Positions 8,536-16,035 of a DNA stretch of 64,000 bases are shown piece after piece. This DNA comes from CAMAXB01 sp964476565 (GTDB lineage Bacteria; Verrucomicrobiota; Verrucomicrobiia; Opitutales; Opitutaceae): NCBI GenBank assembly GCA_964476565.1, contig CAYZBG010000001.1, positions 62,001 to 126,000 of the forward strand, read 5' to 3'. The notes beneath the pieces are model-generated. The model ran no database searches. It was not told where the DNA came from and saw only the letters and a program-made list of their open reading frames with translations. Numbering within the stretch: position 1 is the first letter of the stretch; each line of letters opens with the position of its first letter. A program made the translations under genes and the position numbers.

Positions 8536-8820
8536 TCAGCGTGCCGACTTTCTCGGCAACTTGCCGTTCAGAGGAGGGAGAACCTCCGGCCGGTAGACCA
8601 GCCTGAAGAGATGACTCGGGATCGTGCCCCGAGGAAAGCCAATCTTCTCGCCAAGCACACGGACGTACTCTCGCTCGCCAATTGTCGAGGAGACGATTTC
8701 AAACCATGCGGCCTCGACGTAATGGAGCCTGCCGACGAAGTGTGCGTGATCCCAGTCCGACGGGCTGCCGATCCAGCGAACGCGGTCACCTCTACGGAAT
8801 GTGTGCTTCGGGCGCTTCAT
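8536..8820 (-). CDS. Hypothetical element protein, 94 residues
   Basis: The ATG at 8820 overlaps the stop of the upstream gene (8817-9062) by 4 nt (ATGA), showing translational coupling. The product begins basic (MKRPKHTFRRGDRVRWIG), with a GDRVRW patch of the kind seen at the start of small SH3-like barrels, then YVRVLGEKIGFPRGTIPSHL, and ends basic. No family recognised. It is the last gene of the leftward cluster, before the terminator. Confidence 0.5.
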   Translation of the reverse strand: MKRPKHTFRRGDRVRWIGSPSDWDHAHFVGRLHYVEAAWFEIVSSTIGEREYVRVLGEKIGFPRGTIPSHLFRLVYRPEVLPPLNGKLPRKSAR

Positions 8821-9062
8821 GACGCCCTCCCGGCCAGGGCTTCGGATGCATCGCGATGGGCTGCAAGCGCGTCACGAACCATAACGTCGTCATCGATATC
8901 GCCATCTCGGATGGCGGCTCGGACGGCCTTGACGAAGGGCGGCCCGTCGGGGACATCCCCAAAACGCTCCCGTGGACTGTGTGTTTCGCCTTCGATGAAG
9001 GAACGCGCAAGGGCGCGGATGTACTTGGCTGTGCGGGCTGAGACTTGGACTGTGTGTTTCAT
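8817..9062 (-). CDS. Hypothetical element protein, 81 residues
   Basis: Start chosen at ATG 9062 (MKHTVQVSARTAKYIRAL); an upstream in-frame ATG at 9101 would give a less plausible leader. The first 25 residues could form a strand followed by helices as in ribbon-helix-helix proteins, and the C-terminal part is acidic then alanine-rich. An 11-bp inverted repeat lies 55 bp upstream and could be its operator. Overlaps the next gene by ATGA. A toxin-antitoxin role for the pair was considered but is not supported by a recognisable motif. Confidence 0.5.
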   Translation of the reverse strand: MKHTVQVSARTAKYIRALARSFIEGETHSPRERFGDVPDGPPFVKAVRAAIRDGDIDDDVMVRDALAAHRDASEALAGRAS

Positions 9063-9116
9063 GAGCATGGAATGGATACACATTCCAGTGTCCAGAACCA
9101 CGCGTTAGCGTCAATT

Positions 9117-9145
9117 CGTAACAACCTAATTACAAGGTTGTTACG
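9117..9145. repeat. Perfect 11-bp inverted repeat
   Basis: CGTAACAACCT (9117-9127) and AGGTTGTTACG (9135-9145) are exact reverse complements separated by AATTACA. It lies between the end of the tape-measure gene and the start of the 81-residue gene. No T-run follows on either strand, so an operator or regulator-binding site is more likely than a terminator. Confidence 0.75.
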
Positions 9146-9215
9146 TCGAGTCTCAAGAGGGGCACCATCCGTCAGAGTACGCGAGGCATACGCACAAACG
9201 CCGCACAAAGGCCCG

Positions 9216-11360
9216 TCAGGTCATCACGCGGCTGCGGTTACGACGGACGATCTCGACGATCTGATCTTCCGTCGACGAGTTCCACTGGATGCGGTTCGCC
9301 TCGCGCCGGCTGTCAACGAGCGTCAGGTTGAGCGGGCGGCCCGCTTCCTCCGCGGTGTCACGGCGTGCCGACGCCTGAGCTGGCACGCTCGCAAGCCCCG
9401 CCCGCGCGGAATCGATCGCAGCGCCCCGCGCGGCGAGATTGCCGTAGATCTGATCGGAAAGACCTGAGACGGCCCGCATTGAGTCCACAAAGCCGCCTGC
9501 CGCGAAGCCAGGGCGCCCCATGCGTGCGCCTTCGAGGGCCGCGATCGCGGGCTGAAAGAGCGGACTCTCGACCATCCATTTCGGCGCGACCCATTCGCCT
9601 GCGTGAACCACGCCGGCCGGCTTTTTCGCGGGCCCGGGTGCGGTGAATCCGCCTTCCTCGAAACCTGCGACGGATGATGCAAGCACCGTACCCTTGGCAA
9701 TCGCGATGGAAATGGGAGCTTGGGCCGCGGCGCCGCCGAAGCTCGCGATTGTCGCCAGCGTCGCAGGGACAGCCCAGATCGCAGACGTTGCCGCGGCAAC
9801 CGGGATCGCGGCCGCAACCGCTCCGGCCTGAATCGTTTTCCCTACCGTCGCCTGCAAGAGCATGCCGGCAATCCACTCCGCGAACATGGTGGCGATCGAC
9901 GAAACGACGCTCGTTGCAATCGTGACGCCGACATTCCGCAGCGCATCACGCCAAGTCGTCGTCCCTTTGATCAGGCCTTCGATTGAAGTCTTCGTGCCGG
10001 CAAGCGCCGCGTTGAGCGTACCTGACACCGTCGCCGCGACATTGTTGGCCGTCGTGCCGAGCTGATTGAGAAAGTCCAAGGCCCCGCCTTCAACGCCTTC
10101 GCCGATGCCCTGAAACGACTGCGAGGGATCGTTCCGATCATCACGGCGCCGGCGTGCAAGGCTGATCCTGCTTTCAGGTTCATCAATGCGGCCGTAAGCC
10201 TCGCTCCGGCGCCGCAAGGCTGCGATCTCGGCGTCAATGCGGGCAACTGCGTCGCTGTCACCCGTCAACGCGCGCTCCTCAAGCCTGAGGGCAATCACGC
10301 GCTCGAGCTGACGGCGGTACTCGGCGGTGTTTTCGGCGAGCCGGGCCCGCGCCGTCGTCTCGTCGAGAAGTCGATTCTGCAGGATCTGCGTCCGCTCTTC
10401 GCTGATGCGGGTGAGCTCGTCGCCTGCGACATCGGCAATCGACCGCTGAACGGCAAGGATCTGTTGGCCGATTTCGAGGCGGCGCTCTTCGAGAGTAATC
10501 GCCCGCTCCCACTGGACCGGGTCGGCAATGTCAGTGAGGGCCGTCTCTGCGTCGATGGCGGCGAGCTCGGCACGCAGGGCAACAAGCTTCTCGGTCGATG
10601 CAATGCGGGCAAACTCCGCGTCCGCCTGTTTCTGCCCAAGCTGAGCGGCCCGCTCGTTGAGTTGTAACGCGGCCTGTGCTGCTTCAGTACGCCGACGCGA
10701 TGCTTCAGCACGGAGCTTGAGCTGTTCAGTGATCGGCTTGCCGTCTGCCTCGGAATCAATCCGGGCGGCCTCCGCGTTGAGGCGGTTGATTCTCTGACCA
10801 ATCGATTCACCAACCTGATTCTCGGCTGCGAACGTTTCACCGACTGTTTTTAGGGCCGCGGCGTAATCGGCCGCGGCCTTCTCGGCTGCCTTCATGGCCT
10901 CCGCTGCGCGTCGGTTTTCCGCGGTAAGTTCCGCCTGCTTTTTCTTCGTGTCTACGGCAGCGCGGCCCATGTCCTGCCACGAATCGTAAAGTCGAACGGC
11001 GGCTTCCTCGCCCTTGAAGAGCAGTGTCGGGAGCAGCGACAGATTAAGAATTCCCTCCGCCAGGAACTTCTTCCCGCTGGTCGCAAGCCCGTTGAGTGTC
11101 GTCTCGATCCCGCCCATCACCTCGATCGCATCCTGACTTACGCCCGGAATCTTATCGATGTTCTGGACGACGTCGCGGACTTCTCGAACCAAGAGACGCG
11201 CCGCACCTTGAACCGTGAAGAAGCCGATACCCAGCTTTGCGCCGGCGCCAATCAGGCCGTTCATCGACGTCTGAACACCAACGACAGCACGGCGCAATTG
11301 ATCGACACCCGACAGATCGGACTTCGTCCTTAAAACAAGATCAACAATTTTGCCGGCCAT
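9216..11360 (-). CDS. Phage tail tape-measure protein
   Basis: 714 residues. The first about 420 are largely helical and rich in Ala/Glu/Arg (coiled coil), as in tape-measure proteins, which set tail length and thread through the tail tube. Hydrophobic, membrane-active-looking stretches occupy about residues 470-580 (TSVVSSIATMFAEWIAGMLL, and an Ala-rich tract). The C-terminal GFEEGGFTAPGPAKKPAGVV with HAGEWVAP is the typical GG(F/Y)T-GP ... GVVHxGEwV motif of tape-measure proteins. The gene starts 3 bp after the frameshift-extended tail chaperone, the universal order in siphophage tails. At 714 residues the predicted tail would be roughly 100 nm, by the usual rule of about 0.15 nm per residue. 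Confidence 0.88.
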   Translation of the reverse strand: MAGKIVDLVLRTKSDLSGVDQLRRAVVGVQTSMNGLIGAGAKLGIGFFTVQGAARLLVREVRDVVQNIDKIPGVSQDAIEVMGGIETTLNGLATSGKKFLAEGILNLSLLPTLLFKGEEAAVRLYDSWQDMGRAAVDTKKKQAELTAENRRAAEAMKAAEKAAADYAAALKTVGETFAAENQVGESIGQRINRLNAEAARIDSEADGKPITEQLKLRAEASRRRTEAAQAALQLNERAAQLGQKQADAEFARIASTEKLVALRAELAAIDAETALTDIADPVQWERAITLEERRLEIGQQILAVQRSIADVAGDELTRISEERTQILQNRLLDETTARARLAENTAEYRRQLERVIALRLEERALTGDSDAVARIDAEIAALRRRSEAYGRIDEPESRISLARRRRDDRNDPSQSFQGIGEGVEGGALDFLNQLGTTANNVAATVSGTLNAALAGTKTSIEGLIKGTTTWRDALRNVGVTIATSVVSSIATMFAEWIAGMLLQATVGKTIQAGAVAAAIPVAAATSAIWAVPATLATIASFGGAAAQAPISIAIAKGTVLASSVAGFEEGGFTAPGPAKKPAGVVHAGEWVAPKWMVESPLFQPAIAALEGARMGRPGFAAGGFVDSMRAVSGLSDQIYGNLAARGAAIDSARAGLASVPAQASARRDTAEEAGRPLNLTLVDSRREANRIQWNSSTEDQIVEIVRRNRSRVMT

Positions 11361-11363
11361 GGT

Positions 11364-11911
11364 TTATCGTCTCCGAGGTTGCCGCATTGCCGTGGCCTCA
11401 CGCTTCAAACGCGCGGCCGCCTGCTCTGCCCAAAAGGTGAGCTGGCGGAGCGTGTAGGTTTGAAGCTCCGACCATGAGTGGCCTTGGTGCCTGAGGCTCT
11501 CGATCAGGCCGCCGATTTCGCCGCGGGACGCAGTACCTGGGCGAACCGGGCGGCGACGGCGTTTCCCGCAGCAAAGAGGTCAGGCGTGCAGTTCACCTCA
11601 AGGGCGGCGTCTGCCAGCGCGAGAACCATCCGCGGCGAAAGCTTTTCAATTTCCTCCGGCTTGAGCTTCGCGGCCTTGCTCACGAGGTCGATGATCAGGG
11701 CGCCGGATGTGCGGACAACGTCGGCAAGTTTCGCGCGATCGAGAACAAGCCCGGCCTCAGTTTGGGAAACGAACTCGCCCGCGGCGGAACCGAGCTTCTC
11801 AACGAAGCCGAGCAGCTGAAGCCAGGTGAGCTCGTGAACGGTGAATTCGCCTTGCGGCGATTTGATGACGCGCGGCTCGCCCGCGAGGATTTCGATGGTT
11901 TTGGAGGACAT
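11364..11911 (-). CDS. Tail assembly chaperone GT fusion made by -1 frameshift
   Basis: The G frame slips at GGGAAAC (plus-strand 11561-11567) after codon 117 and continues for 65 codons to the TAA at 11364-11366, giving about 182 residues. The extension reads GEIGGLIESLRHQGHSWSEL then QTYTLRQLTFWAEQAAARLK, a helical T-domain-like segment. The extension frame has no convincing start codon of its own, so frameshifting is the natural way to express it. In lambda the G/GT ratio, set by a GGGAAAG slip, is required for tail assembly around the tape measure. The position immediately before the tape-measure gene supports the assignment. Confidence 0.8.
11504..11911 (-). CDS. Tail assembly chaperone, short (G-like) form
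   Basis: 135 residues, ATG at 11911. Begins MSSKTIEILAGEPRVIKSP then EFTVHELTWLQLLGFVEKLG, a strand-rich start followed by helices, as in many phage tail chaperones. Function is inferred from position before the tape-measure gene and from the slippery site near its 3' end. The G frame ends PAAKSAA with TGA at 11504. It should bind the hydrophobic tape-measure protein during tail assembly. Confidence 0.75.
   Translation of the reverse strand: MSSKTIEILAGEPRVIKSPQGEFTVHELTWLQLLGFVEKLGSAAGEFVSQTEAGLVLDRAKLADVVRTSGALIIDLVSKAAKLKPEEIEKLSPRMVLALADAALEVNCTPDLFAAGNAVAARFAQVLRPAAKSAA
11561..11567 (-). promoter_or_regulatory. -1 ribosomal slippery heptamer GGGAAAC
   Basis: On the minus strand the codons GCG GGA AAC contain G GGA AAC in the correct X XXY YYZ phase. 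A -1 slip re-pairs as GGG AAA and opens a frame that stays free of stops for 65 codons. This is one base different from the lambda GGGAAAG site and occurs at the equivalent place in the equivalent gene. Confidence 0.85.
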
Positions 11912-11992
11912 AGGATGTGATGGAGAATTTTGCCCGCGCCGGCGAAGATGGGCCGGCGCGGGCTCAACAACTGACCCAAGTACAGAAAACGG

Positions 11993-12406
11993 TTATGCCG
12001 CCGCGCCGATGGAGCCGATCCATTCGTTCAACAGCGATAGGCCGTCCGGGTGATCATCGGGGAGCGTCTTGATCAGTTCGAGGGCCTCGGCCTTGTCCTG
12101 CGCGCTTCCTTTCATCAAGCGTCGGATTCGCGCGGGAGTATCGGCGGCAGAGGCGCGGACGTTTGACATGCGAATGCCGAAGCCGCGGGCCGCTTTGCCC
12201 AACGTCGCGGCGGACGCCTTCACGTTCATTTTCCCCTTGGGAGCGAACTGACGTGCCCACACCGAATGCGTGGAGGGTCGGGATTGAGTGTTGATGTCGG
12301 CGGTCGGCGTTGCGGATGCCGGCGCGGGCGCGGGCTGCGAGTCGGTCGTTTTGGCGAACTGCTTCGCCCAGACGGAGTGGGTGGAGGGTCGATTGGTTTG
12401 GGTCAT
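11993..12406 (-). CDS. Hypothetical element protein with duplicated RPSTHSVWA(K/R)QFA motif
   Basis: 137 residues. The 13-residue motif RPSTHSVWAKQFA occurs at residues about 6-18 and again as RPSTHSVWARQFA at about 43-55, linked by a Pro/Ala/Thr-rich stretch. The rest is basic (GKAARGFGIRMSNVRASAAD) and ends in an acidic helix (DDHPDGLSLLNEWIGSIG). Located between the cement/tail-like gene and the tail chaperone. The repeated WA(K/R)QF element may be a docking peptide for a partner protein. No family recognised. Confidence 0.6.
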   Translation of the reverse strand: MTQTNRPSTHSVWAKQFAKTTDSQPAPAPASATPTADINTQSRPSTHSVWARQFAPKGKMNVKASAATLGKAARGFGIRMSNVRASAADTPARIRRLMKGSAQDKAEALELIKTLPDDHPDGLSLLNEWIGSIGAAA

Positions 12407-12410
12407 GGTT

Positions 12411-12812
12411 CTATCCTACGGGCTCAAGGGTTGCATTGCCGGCGGTGACGTCGCCTCCGCCGGACTCGACGGCGAGGGCCAGACGCACGAAGCGCTTGAT
12501 CGTCGGCGGGACCTTGAAGATGACCTCGCGGGCCCCGGACCCGGTACCGCCGGCACCGATGACGATGAGCGGCGCGAGGGTGGGAATGGCTTCCCATGCC
12601 TCGCCGTCGCCGGAATGCTGAAGCGTGAGGGTCGCCGCCTTGTCGTCTTCGAGCGCCGGCAGCGCGTCGACCTTGACGACGAAGTTGAAACTCTCGGTGG
12701 TTACCCAGGGCGTTGCGGCCCCGAGGTCGATCGGATCGCTGCTGGCGGTTCCAGCGGCCGCGGGCAGGGCGGTCACAACGTGCAGAAGGTGGTCGCGAAG
12801 GTGGCGGTTCAT
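12411..12812 (-). CDS. Probable virion beta-sandwich protein (Bbp16-like capsid cement or tail tube)
   Basis: 133 residues, start ATG 12812. Layout is strand-rich: DPIDLGAATPWVTTESFNFV, then LTLQHSGDGEAWEAIPTL, then REVIFKVPPTIKRFVRLALA and VTAGNATLEPV. The order 'IDLG ... V.V ... L..S.D...W..ip ... lPp...RfvRL...v.gg.vTAG' resembles Bbp16-like capsid cement proteins. Its position just before the chaperone genes is that of a major tail protein, so tail tube is the alternative. Both are inferences without a search. Confidence 0.55.
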   Translation of the reverse strand: MNRHLRDHLLHVVTALPAAAGTASSDPIDLGAATPWVTTESFNFVVKVDALPALEDDKAATLTLQHSGDGEAWEAIPTLAPLIVIGAGGTGSGAREVIFKVPPTIKRFVRLALAVESGGGDVTAGNATLEPVG

Positions 12813-12815
12813 GGT

Positions 12816-13502
12816 TCAGTCCTTCTTTTTTCCGCCCTTGCCAAGCAGGCGTTTGATTTCGGCCTGGACGCCATCGACCATGGCCTTTGCGGTTTCGAGC
12901 CGGGCGGGGTGAGCTGTGAGCGCTGCCCGGGCGGCCTCGATCTGCGCTTGGCGGGCCACCACGAAGGCGCATGAATCGCCCACCTGGGCGTACTTGGGAA
13001 GTGAATACACAGCATCGTGGATCGCGCGTTCCGCCCCATCAATCATGGCCTGGAGGTGTTCCGGCATCGTCTCGATGTACTTGAGGCTTTCGCGCAGTCG
13101 GGGCAGTTCCGACCGTAGTTCCTCGATCCGCTCGAGGCGGCGTTCGGCGGCCTCGCGCTTGGCCATGGCCGCGCTCATCTTCCGGTTGGCTTCCGCGAGC
13201 TCCTTCCCGGCGGCCTCGACTTCTCCGACGATCTCGGGCGCCTCGCGTAGGTCGTCGACGGGAATCTCGTCCTCCGTGAAGTTGAATCGCTCCGCGACCT
13301 CGGCGAAGGACGACAGATTGCACCGATCCTTCAACACCGTGAACAACGCTCGGCGAAACGCCCCGGCGTTCGTCTGGTGATCGGCCCGCGTCTCACGGCA
13401 CGCCTCGTTGAAACGCATGCGCCCGGCCGTCGTGACGCCTCGTGCCTCGATGAATTCCGTAAGCCGGTACCAAGGGTCGTTTATTTCGCTCGTCGATCTC
13501 AT
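12816..13502 (-). CDS. Coiled-coil hypothetical protein of the element
   Basis: Start set at ATG 13502 (MRSTSEINDPWYRLTEFIEA), giving 228 residues; the much longer open frame upstream is Arg-rich non-coding reading through neighbouring genes. The N-terminal half may carry an HTH-like segment (RTALFTV.. region); from about residue 100 it is a long Glu/Arg/Leu-rich coiled coil (AEANRKMSAAMAKREAAERR), ending in a lysine-rich tail (LGKGGKKKD). Ends 3 bp before the beta-sandwich protein. A scaffold role is possible but not demonstrated. Confidence 0.6.
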   Translation of the reverse strand: MRSTSEINDPWYRLTEFIEARGVTTAGRMRFNEACRETRADHQTNAGAFRRALFTVLKDRCNLSSFAEVAERFNFTEDEIPVDDLREAPEIVGEVEAAGKELAEANRKMSAAMAKREAAERRLERIEELRSELPRLRESLKYIETMPEHLQAMIDGAERAIHDAVYSLPKYAQVGDSCAFVVARQAQIEAARAALTAHPARLETAKAMVDGVQAEIKRLLGKGGKKKD

Positions 13503-13528
13503 ACCAATGCGGAGGTTCCCAGCCGGAA

Positions 13529-13897
13529 TTAACCTTCGTTCGATCGTCCCCGGATTCTTCCGAGGTAAAAACGAGTTTCGGCCATTAACTTGCACGCCGC
13601 TGCGGGGGTCACTCCAATCCGCTCGGCAAGCTGGCGTTGGGTGCGGACGCCAGGCAGTTCGCCCAGGAGCCATGCGAGGGCGAACACGCGGCGCCCTGCG
13701 CTGACGAGGTCCCGGCCCTCGATTGCAAACCGGATCAACGCGGCTGCCGTCTCGCGGGCGGAGACGAGGGCGGCCTCGCTCGCCTCGCCGGCAAACGGGT
13801 CGTCGAACGCGACGGACGGCACCGGCCGGCCGTGATCGTCGTAGCCTGTTGTGCCTCCGTGGCTCAGCGGCGGGCCTTCCTGAACGCCTTGCGCCAC
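13529..13897 (-). CDS. HTH protein of the element
   Basis: 122 residues from GTG 13897, which overlaps the end of the upstream 52-residue gene by 34 bp. The C-terminal half holds a helix-turn-helix (TQRQLAERIGVTPAAACKLM) preceded by a helical region (ALIRFAIEGRDLVSAGRRVF). Probably DNA-binding, possibly regulating the virion genes that follow. The start is uncertain. Confidence 0.55.
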   Translation of the reverse strand: MAQGVQEGPPLSHGGTTGYDDHGRPVPSVAFDDPFAGEASEAALVSARETAAALIRFAIEGRDLVSAGRRVFALAWLLGELPGVRTQRQLAERIGVTPAAACKLMAETRFYLGRIRGRSNEG

Positions 13898-14022
13898 ACA
13901 GCGGCGACCGTCGGACGGTTTGAGATCTCGGCCCGTAGTCGAGCCTCTGCTCGATCATTCGCGGCGCGGAGGCGTGCCACCTGTTGCCGTATCGTTGGGC
14001 GTTTCTTTTTCATCGTGTTCAT
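13864..14022 (-). CDS. Small basic protein of the element, 52 residues
   Basis: ATG at 14022 overlaps the TGA of the terminase-small-like gene (ATGA), and the frame ends at TGA 13864-13866. Begins MNTMKKKRPTIRQQVARLRA, ends VWRKAFRKARR; strongly basic and helical. The stop/start overlap and the continuation of the coupled gene chain argue that it is translated. Function unknown. Confidence 0.55.
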   Translation of the reverse strand: MNTMKKKRPTIRQQVARLRAANDRAEARLRAEISNRPTVAAVWRKAFRKARR

Positions 14023-14495
14023 TCCTCGAAGTGCTTGGCCAGGGCTTGGTACTCCGTGAAGATTTCCGACCAGATTCCGCGAAGGACTGACCGGCAGAGC
14101 GCGACGTCACCGGCGGCCGCGGCAAACCGCATCGGGTGTTCCGATTCAGACCTCGACCGGAACGCGTTTAGTTCGCCGGCGGCCCGTTGGAGCCGGGCGC
14201 CAACCCAGGCCCGGTCCACGAGCTGACCTTCCTTCTCGTCGTTCGCGATCTTGAGTCGGCGTCCGTTTTCCTTCGCGACCCGGAGCCGTGCCGCGGCGAG
14301 CGCGCCGGCGAGTGCGTGATGGACTTCAAGGATCGTGTACGTCTGGCCGTCAGCAACCTTGTGACCGGCTGAGATCAGGCGGCGTTGGAGCGTGGATCGA
14401 GCGACGCCGAATTGCTCGCAAGCCTCGGCAAGCGTCAATCGGTGGGCGTTGGCTAGTTGGGCCGTGGTACGGCGTTTTCGGATTTTAGTAACCAT
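14019..14495 (-). CDS. Terminase small subunit-like (Nu1-type) DNA-binding protein
   Basis: 158 residues. Residues about 18-60 form a winged/HTH segment (LTLAEACEQFGVARSTLQRR) followed by RLKIANDEKEGQLVDR and AWVGARLQRAAGELNAFRSR, a pattern common in Nu1-like small terminases that recognise packaging sites. No large terminase (Walker A ATPase plus nuclease) follows. In phage satellites a lone TerS redirects helper packaging, so this role is possible. It begins the inferred late cluster, with a 108-bp gap upstream. Confidence 0.6.
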   Translation of the reverse strand: MVTKIRKRRTTAQLANAHRLTLAEACEQFGVARSTLQRRLISAGHKVADGQTYTILEVHHALAGALAAARLRVAKENGRRLKIANDEKEGQLVDRAWVGARLQRAAGELNAFRSRSESEHPMRFAAAAGDVALCRSVLRGIWSEIFTEYQALAKHFEE

Positions 14496-14603
14496 AAACT
14501 CGAAGCTCTCTCATGGTGACGAGGCGCGCTCTCGCGGACCCTGTCGGGCCAAGGGCGAAAAGGAGACTTCCTTGGCGGGCAGTGGTGATGCCGCTGCGTT
14601 GCT

Positions 14604-15332
14604 TTACCGCATGAGCGGACGGCGTGGATTGGGTGAGTTCCATCCGACGGTGTCATGGTCCTCACGCACCCACGTGTCTGGGTCATCGTCGTAGCTTCCC
14701 CGATTATACCATGTCGCAGGATGCGGCACGAATCGGCGCTGATCCTCTGGCCACTGGCTGACGGCTTCCGCGTATGCCTTGGTGCGCTCGGTCAGGTACT
14801 CAGCGGTGGCTGTCTTGAGGGCCTTGGTGATCGCCTTGAGTGCCTCCGGCTTGGCGACCTTCCGCGGATAGAAGGCATAGATGCCAAGGGCGGGAGATAT
14901 AGAATCTTCTCCAGTTCTTCTCTCTTTTTTCTGTCTTTCTTCTGATGTAGCCAACGGACCACTTTGTGACGAATTGGCTAACGCTAGTTCACCATTGGCG
15001 AACGATGGGCAATCGCTGGCGAACGAAAGCAGAACGTAGGTTGACGGCGCCCGTAGTGGCGGGGTGGTTACGCTGATCAGGCCAACCTCGGAAAGCACCA
15101 TGAGATGCTTCTTGATCGTGCTCACAGAGACGCCGCTAATGCGCTGAATCCACGCGTGCGTGGTGGTGAACTGCTCGCGGCCCTCGTCGCTCGCAATCTC
15201 ACAGAGAGCGTCATAGACCGAAAGGGCAGATGCGACGTTGTTGGTAGCGTCGAATGCCTCGCGAATTCGACGCCGGGCGGCCTTGCTCTGCCAGCACCAT
15301 GGGCCGTCTTTCGTCGATCGAGGTGAGGTCAT
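14604..15332 (-). CDS. Replication-initiator-like HTH protein of the element
   Basis: 242 residues. N-terminal winged helix (HAWIQRISGVSVSTIKKHLM then LSEVGLISV) resembles phage replication and DnaD/O-type proteins. The C-terminal part, FYPRKVAKPEALKAITKAL followed by RRFVPHPATWYNRGSYDDDP, is the recurrent YPrk ... HPaTWlN segment of phage replication initiators. Likely recruits the host replisome to an element origin. No helicase loader follows. It overlaps the upstream 57-residue gene by 4 nt. Confidence 0.65.
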   Translation of the reverse strand: MTSPRSTKDGPWCWQSKAARRRIREAFDATNNVASALSVYDALCEIASDEGREQFTTTHAWIQRISGVSVSTIKKHLMVLSEVGLISVTTPPLRAPSTYVLLSFASDCPSFANGELALANSSQSGPLATSEERQKKERRTGEDSISPALGIYAFYPRKVAKPEALKAITKALKTATAEYLTERTKAYAEAVSQWPEDQRRFVPHPATWYNRGSYDDDPDTWVREDHDTVGWNSPNPRRPLMR

Positions 15333-15502
15333 TTCGCACCATCCTGCCCAAGCAGCCGGCGGTATCGGGTGATCTCATTTTGCAGGGTCACCCGTTCGGC
15401 TGGATCAGTACATGCGTTGGCGGCCTCGACAGCCTCGGCCAACCGTTCACGCAGGATCTCGTCGGTGGGCCTCGGGGGTAGGTGAAGATCGAGCTGAGTC
15501 AT
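15329..15502 (-). CDS. Small hypothetical element protein, 57 residues
   Basis: Start set at ATG 15502 because it overlaps the upstream stop as ATGA; product begins MTQLDLHLPPRPTDEILRER and is a helical, acidic-basic mixed protein ending LLGQDGAK. Overlaps the replication-type gene by 4 nt. Function unknown. Confidence 0.5.
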   Translation of the reverse strand: MTQLDLHLPPRPTDEILRERLAEAVEAANACTDPAERVTLQNEITRYRRLLGQDGAK

Positions 15503-15648
15503 TCCGCACCGCCTTTCGGAAAGGGCAGAGGGGCGACACATGGACTGCGGCGCCATTGTGCCCGCCATGCGCGGATCTTGGCGGCGAGGCGCGTGGCCTT
15601 GTGGCGAGCGCTGCGGGGCTGATTGTTTTCGCGGCGGTTGGACTTCAA
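15499..15648 (-). CDS. Small basic hypothetical element protein, about 49 residues
   Basis: A TTG at 15648 overlaps the excisionase-like stop (TTGA) and has an upstream GGGAAAGG; the frame ends at the ATGA junction with the 57-residue gene. The product is Arg-rich (SARHKATRLAAKIRAWRAQW). An ATG at 15702 would overlap the upstream gene by 58 bp. The start, and whether it is translated, are uncertain. Confidence 0.4.
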   Translation of the reverse strand: MKSNRRENNQPRSARHKATRLAAKIRAWRAQWRRSPCVAPLPFPKGGAE

Positions 15649-15869
15649 GACGCGCCTTTCCCTGCCACTAAAGCGCGAACGGATGCGACTGTGTAGAGAC
15701 ATTGACGAAGGCCAGGCACTCGCTTCAAACGGCCCTCTTTTTCCATGCGCCAACAGGTGACTCTGGAGATTCGTTTACTGCCAAGGAGAGCGCGGACGCC
15801 TTCCAGATCTACTGCTAACGGCTCAAGCGTTGGTTGCGTGGTGTGTGATTTTGTTTCGGTGGATTCCAT
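15645..15869 (-). CDS. AlpA/excisionase-like HTH protein
   Basis: 74 residues; the core LEGVRALLGSKRISRVTCWR then MEKEGRLKRVPGLRQCLY is a MerR-type winged helix as in AlpA/Xis-like proteins, with the usual 'sr.T.wr....g..p....g....y' layout. In integrated elements such proteins direct excision or regulate the integrase. It heads a separate leftward transcript, divided from the integrase transcript by a hairpin. Confidence 0.65.
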   Translation of the reverse strand: MESTETKSHTTQPTLEPLAVDLEGVRALLGSKRISRVTCWRMEKEGRLKRVPGLRQCLYTVASVRALVAGKGAS

Positions 15870-15951
15870 AGGGCACGCTGTGTTGCGTACCCTATTCTAT
15901 GGACCCGATTTGGTTTCATCCTGCTGAATGCAATTCGGCCAGCTGCTGAGC

Positions 15952-15991
15952 GCCAAAAACAACGAACCCAGGGCTTGCTGACCCCGGGTTC
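15952..15991 (-). terminator. Possible terminator after the integrase transcript
   Basis: GAACCC (15964-15969) pairs with GGGTTC (15986-15991), extended by GGG/CCC after one mismatch; on the minus strand it is followed by TTGTTTTT. It would separate the integrase-149-residue gene pair from the excisionase-led cluster. Confidence 0.4.
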
Positions 15992-16035
15992 ATGTCGTGC
16001 TGAACGCGAACCTATGCGCCCTTTTTTCTGCTGAA

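Noticed and set aside
8536..9062. Toxin-antitoxin pair at the left end of the element
   Set aside because: The two small coupled genes and a palindrome fit the layout, but neither protein shows a known toxin or antitoxin motif.
12816..13958. 380-codon version of the coiled-coil gene
   Set aside because: The upstream 150 codons are Arg/Pro-rich and antisense-like, overlap two other genes, and a good ATG exists at 13502.
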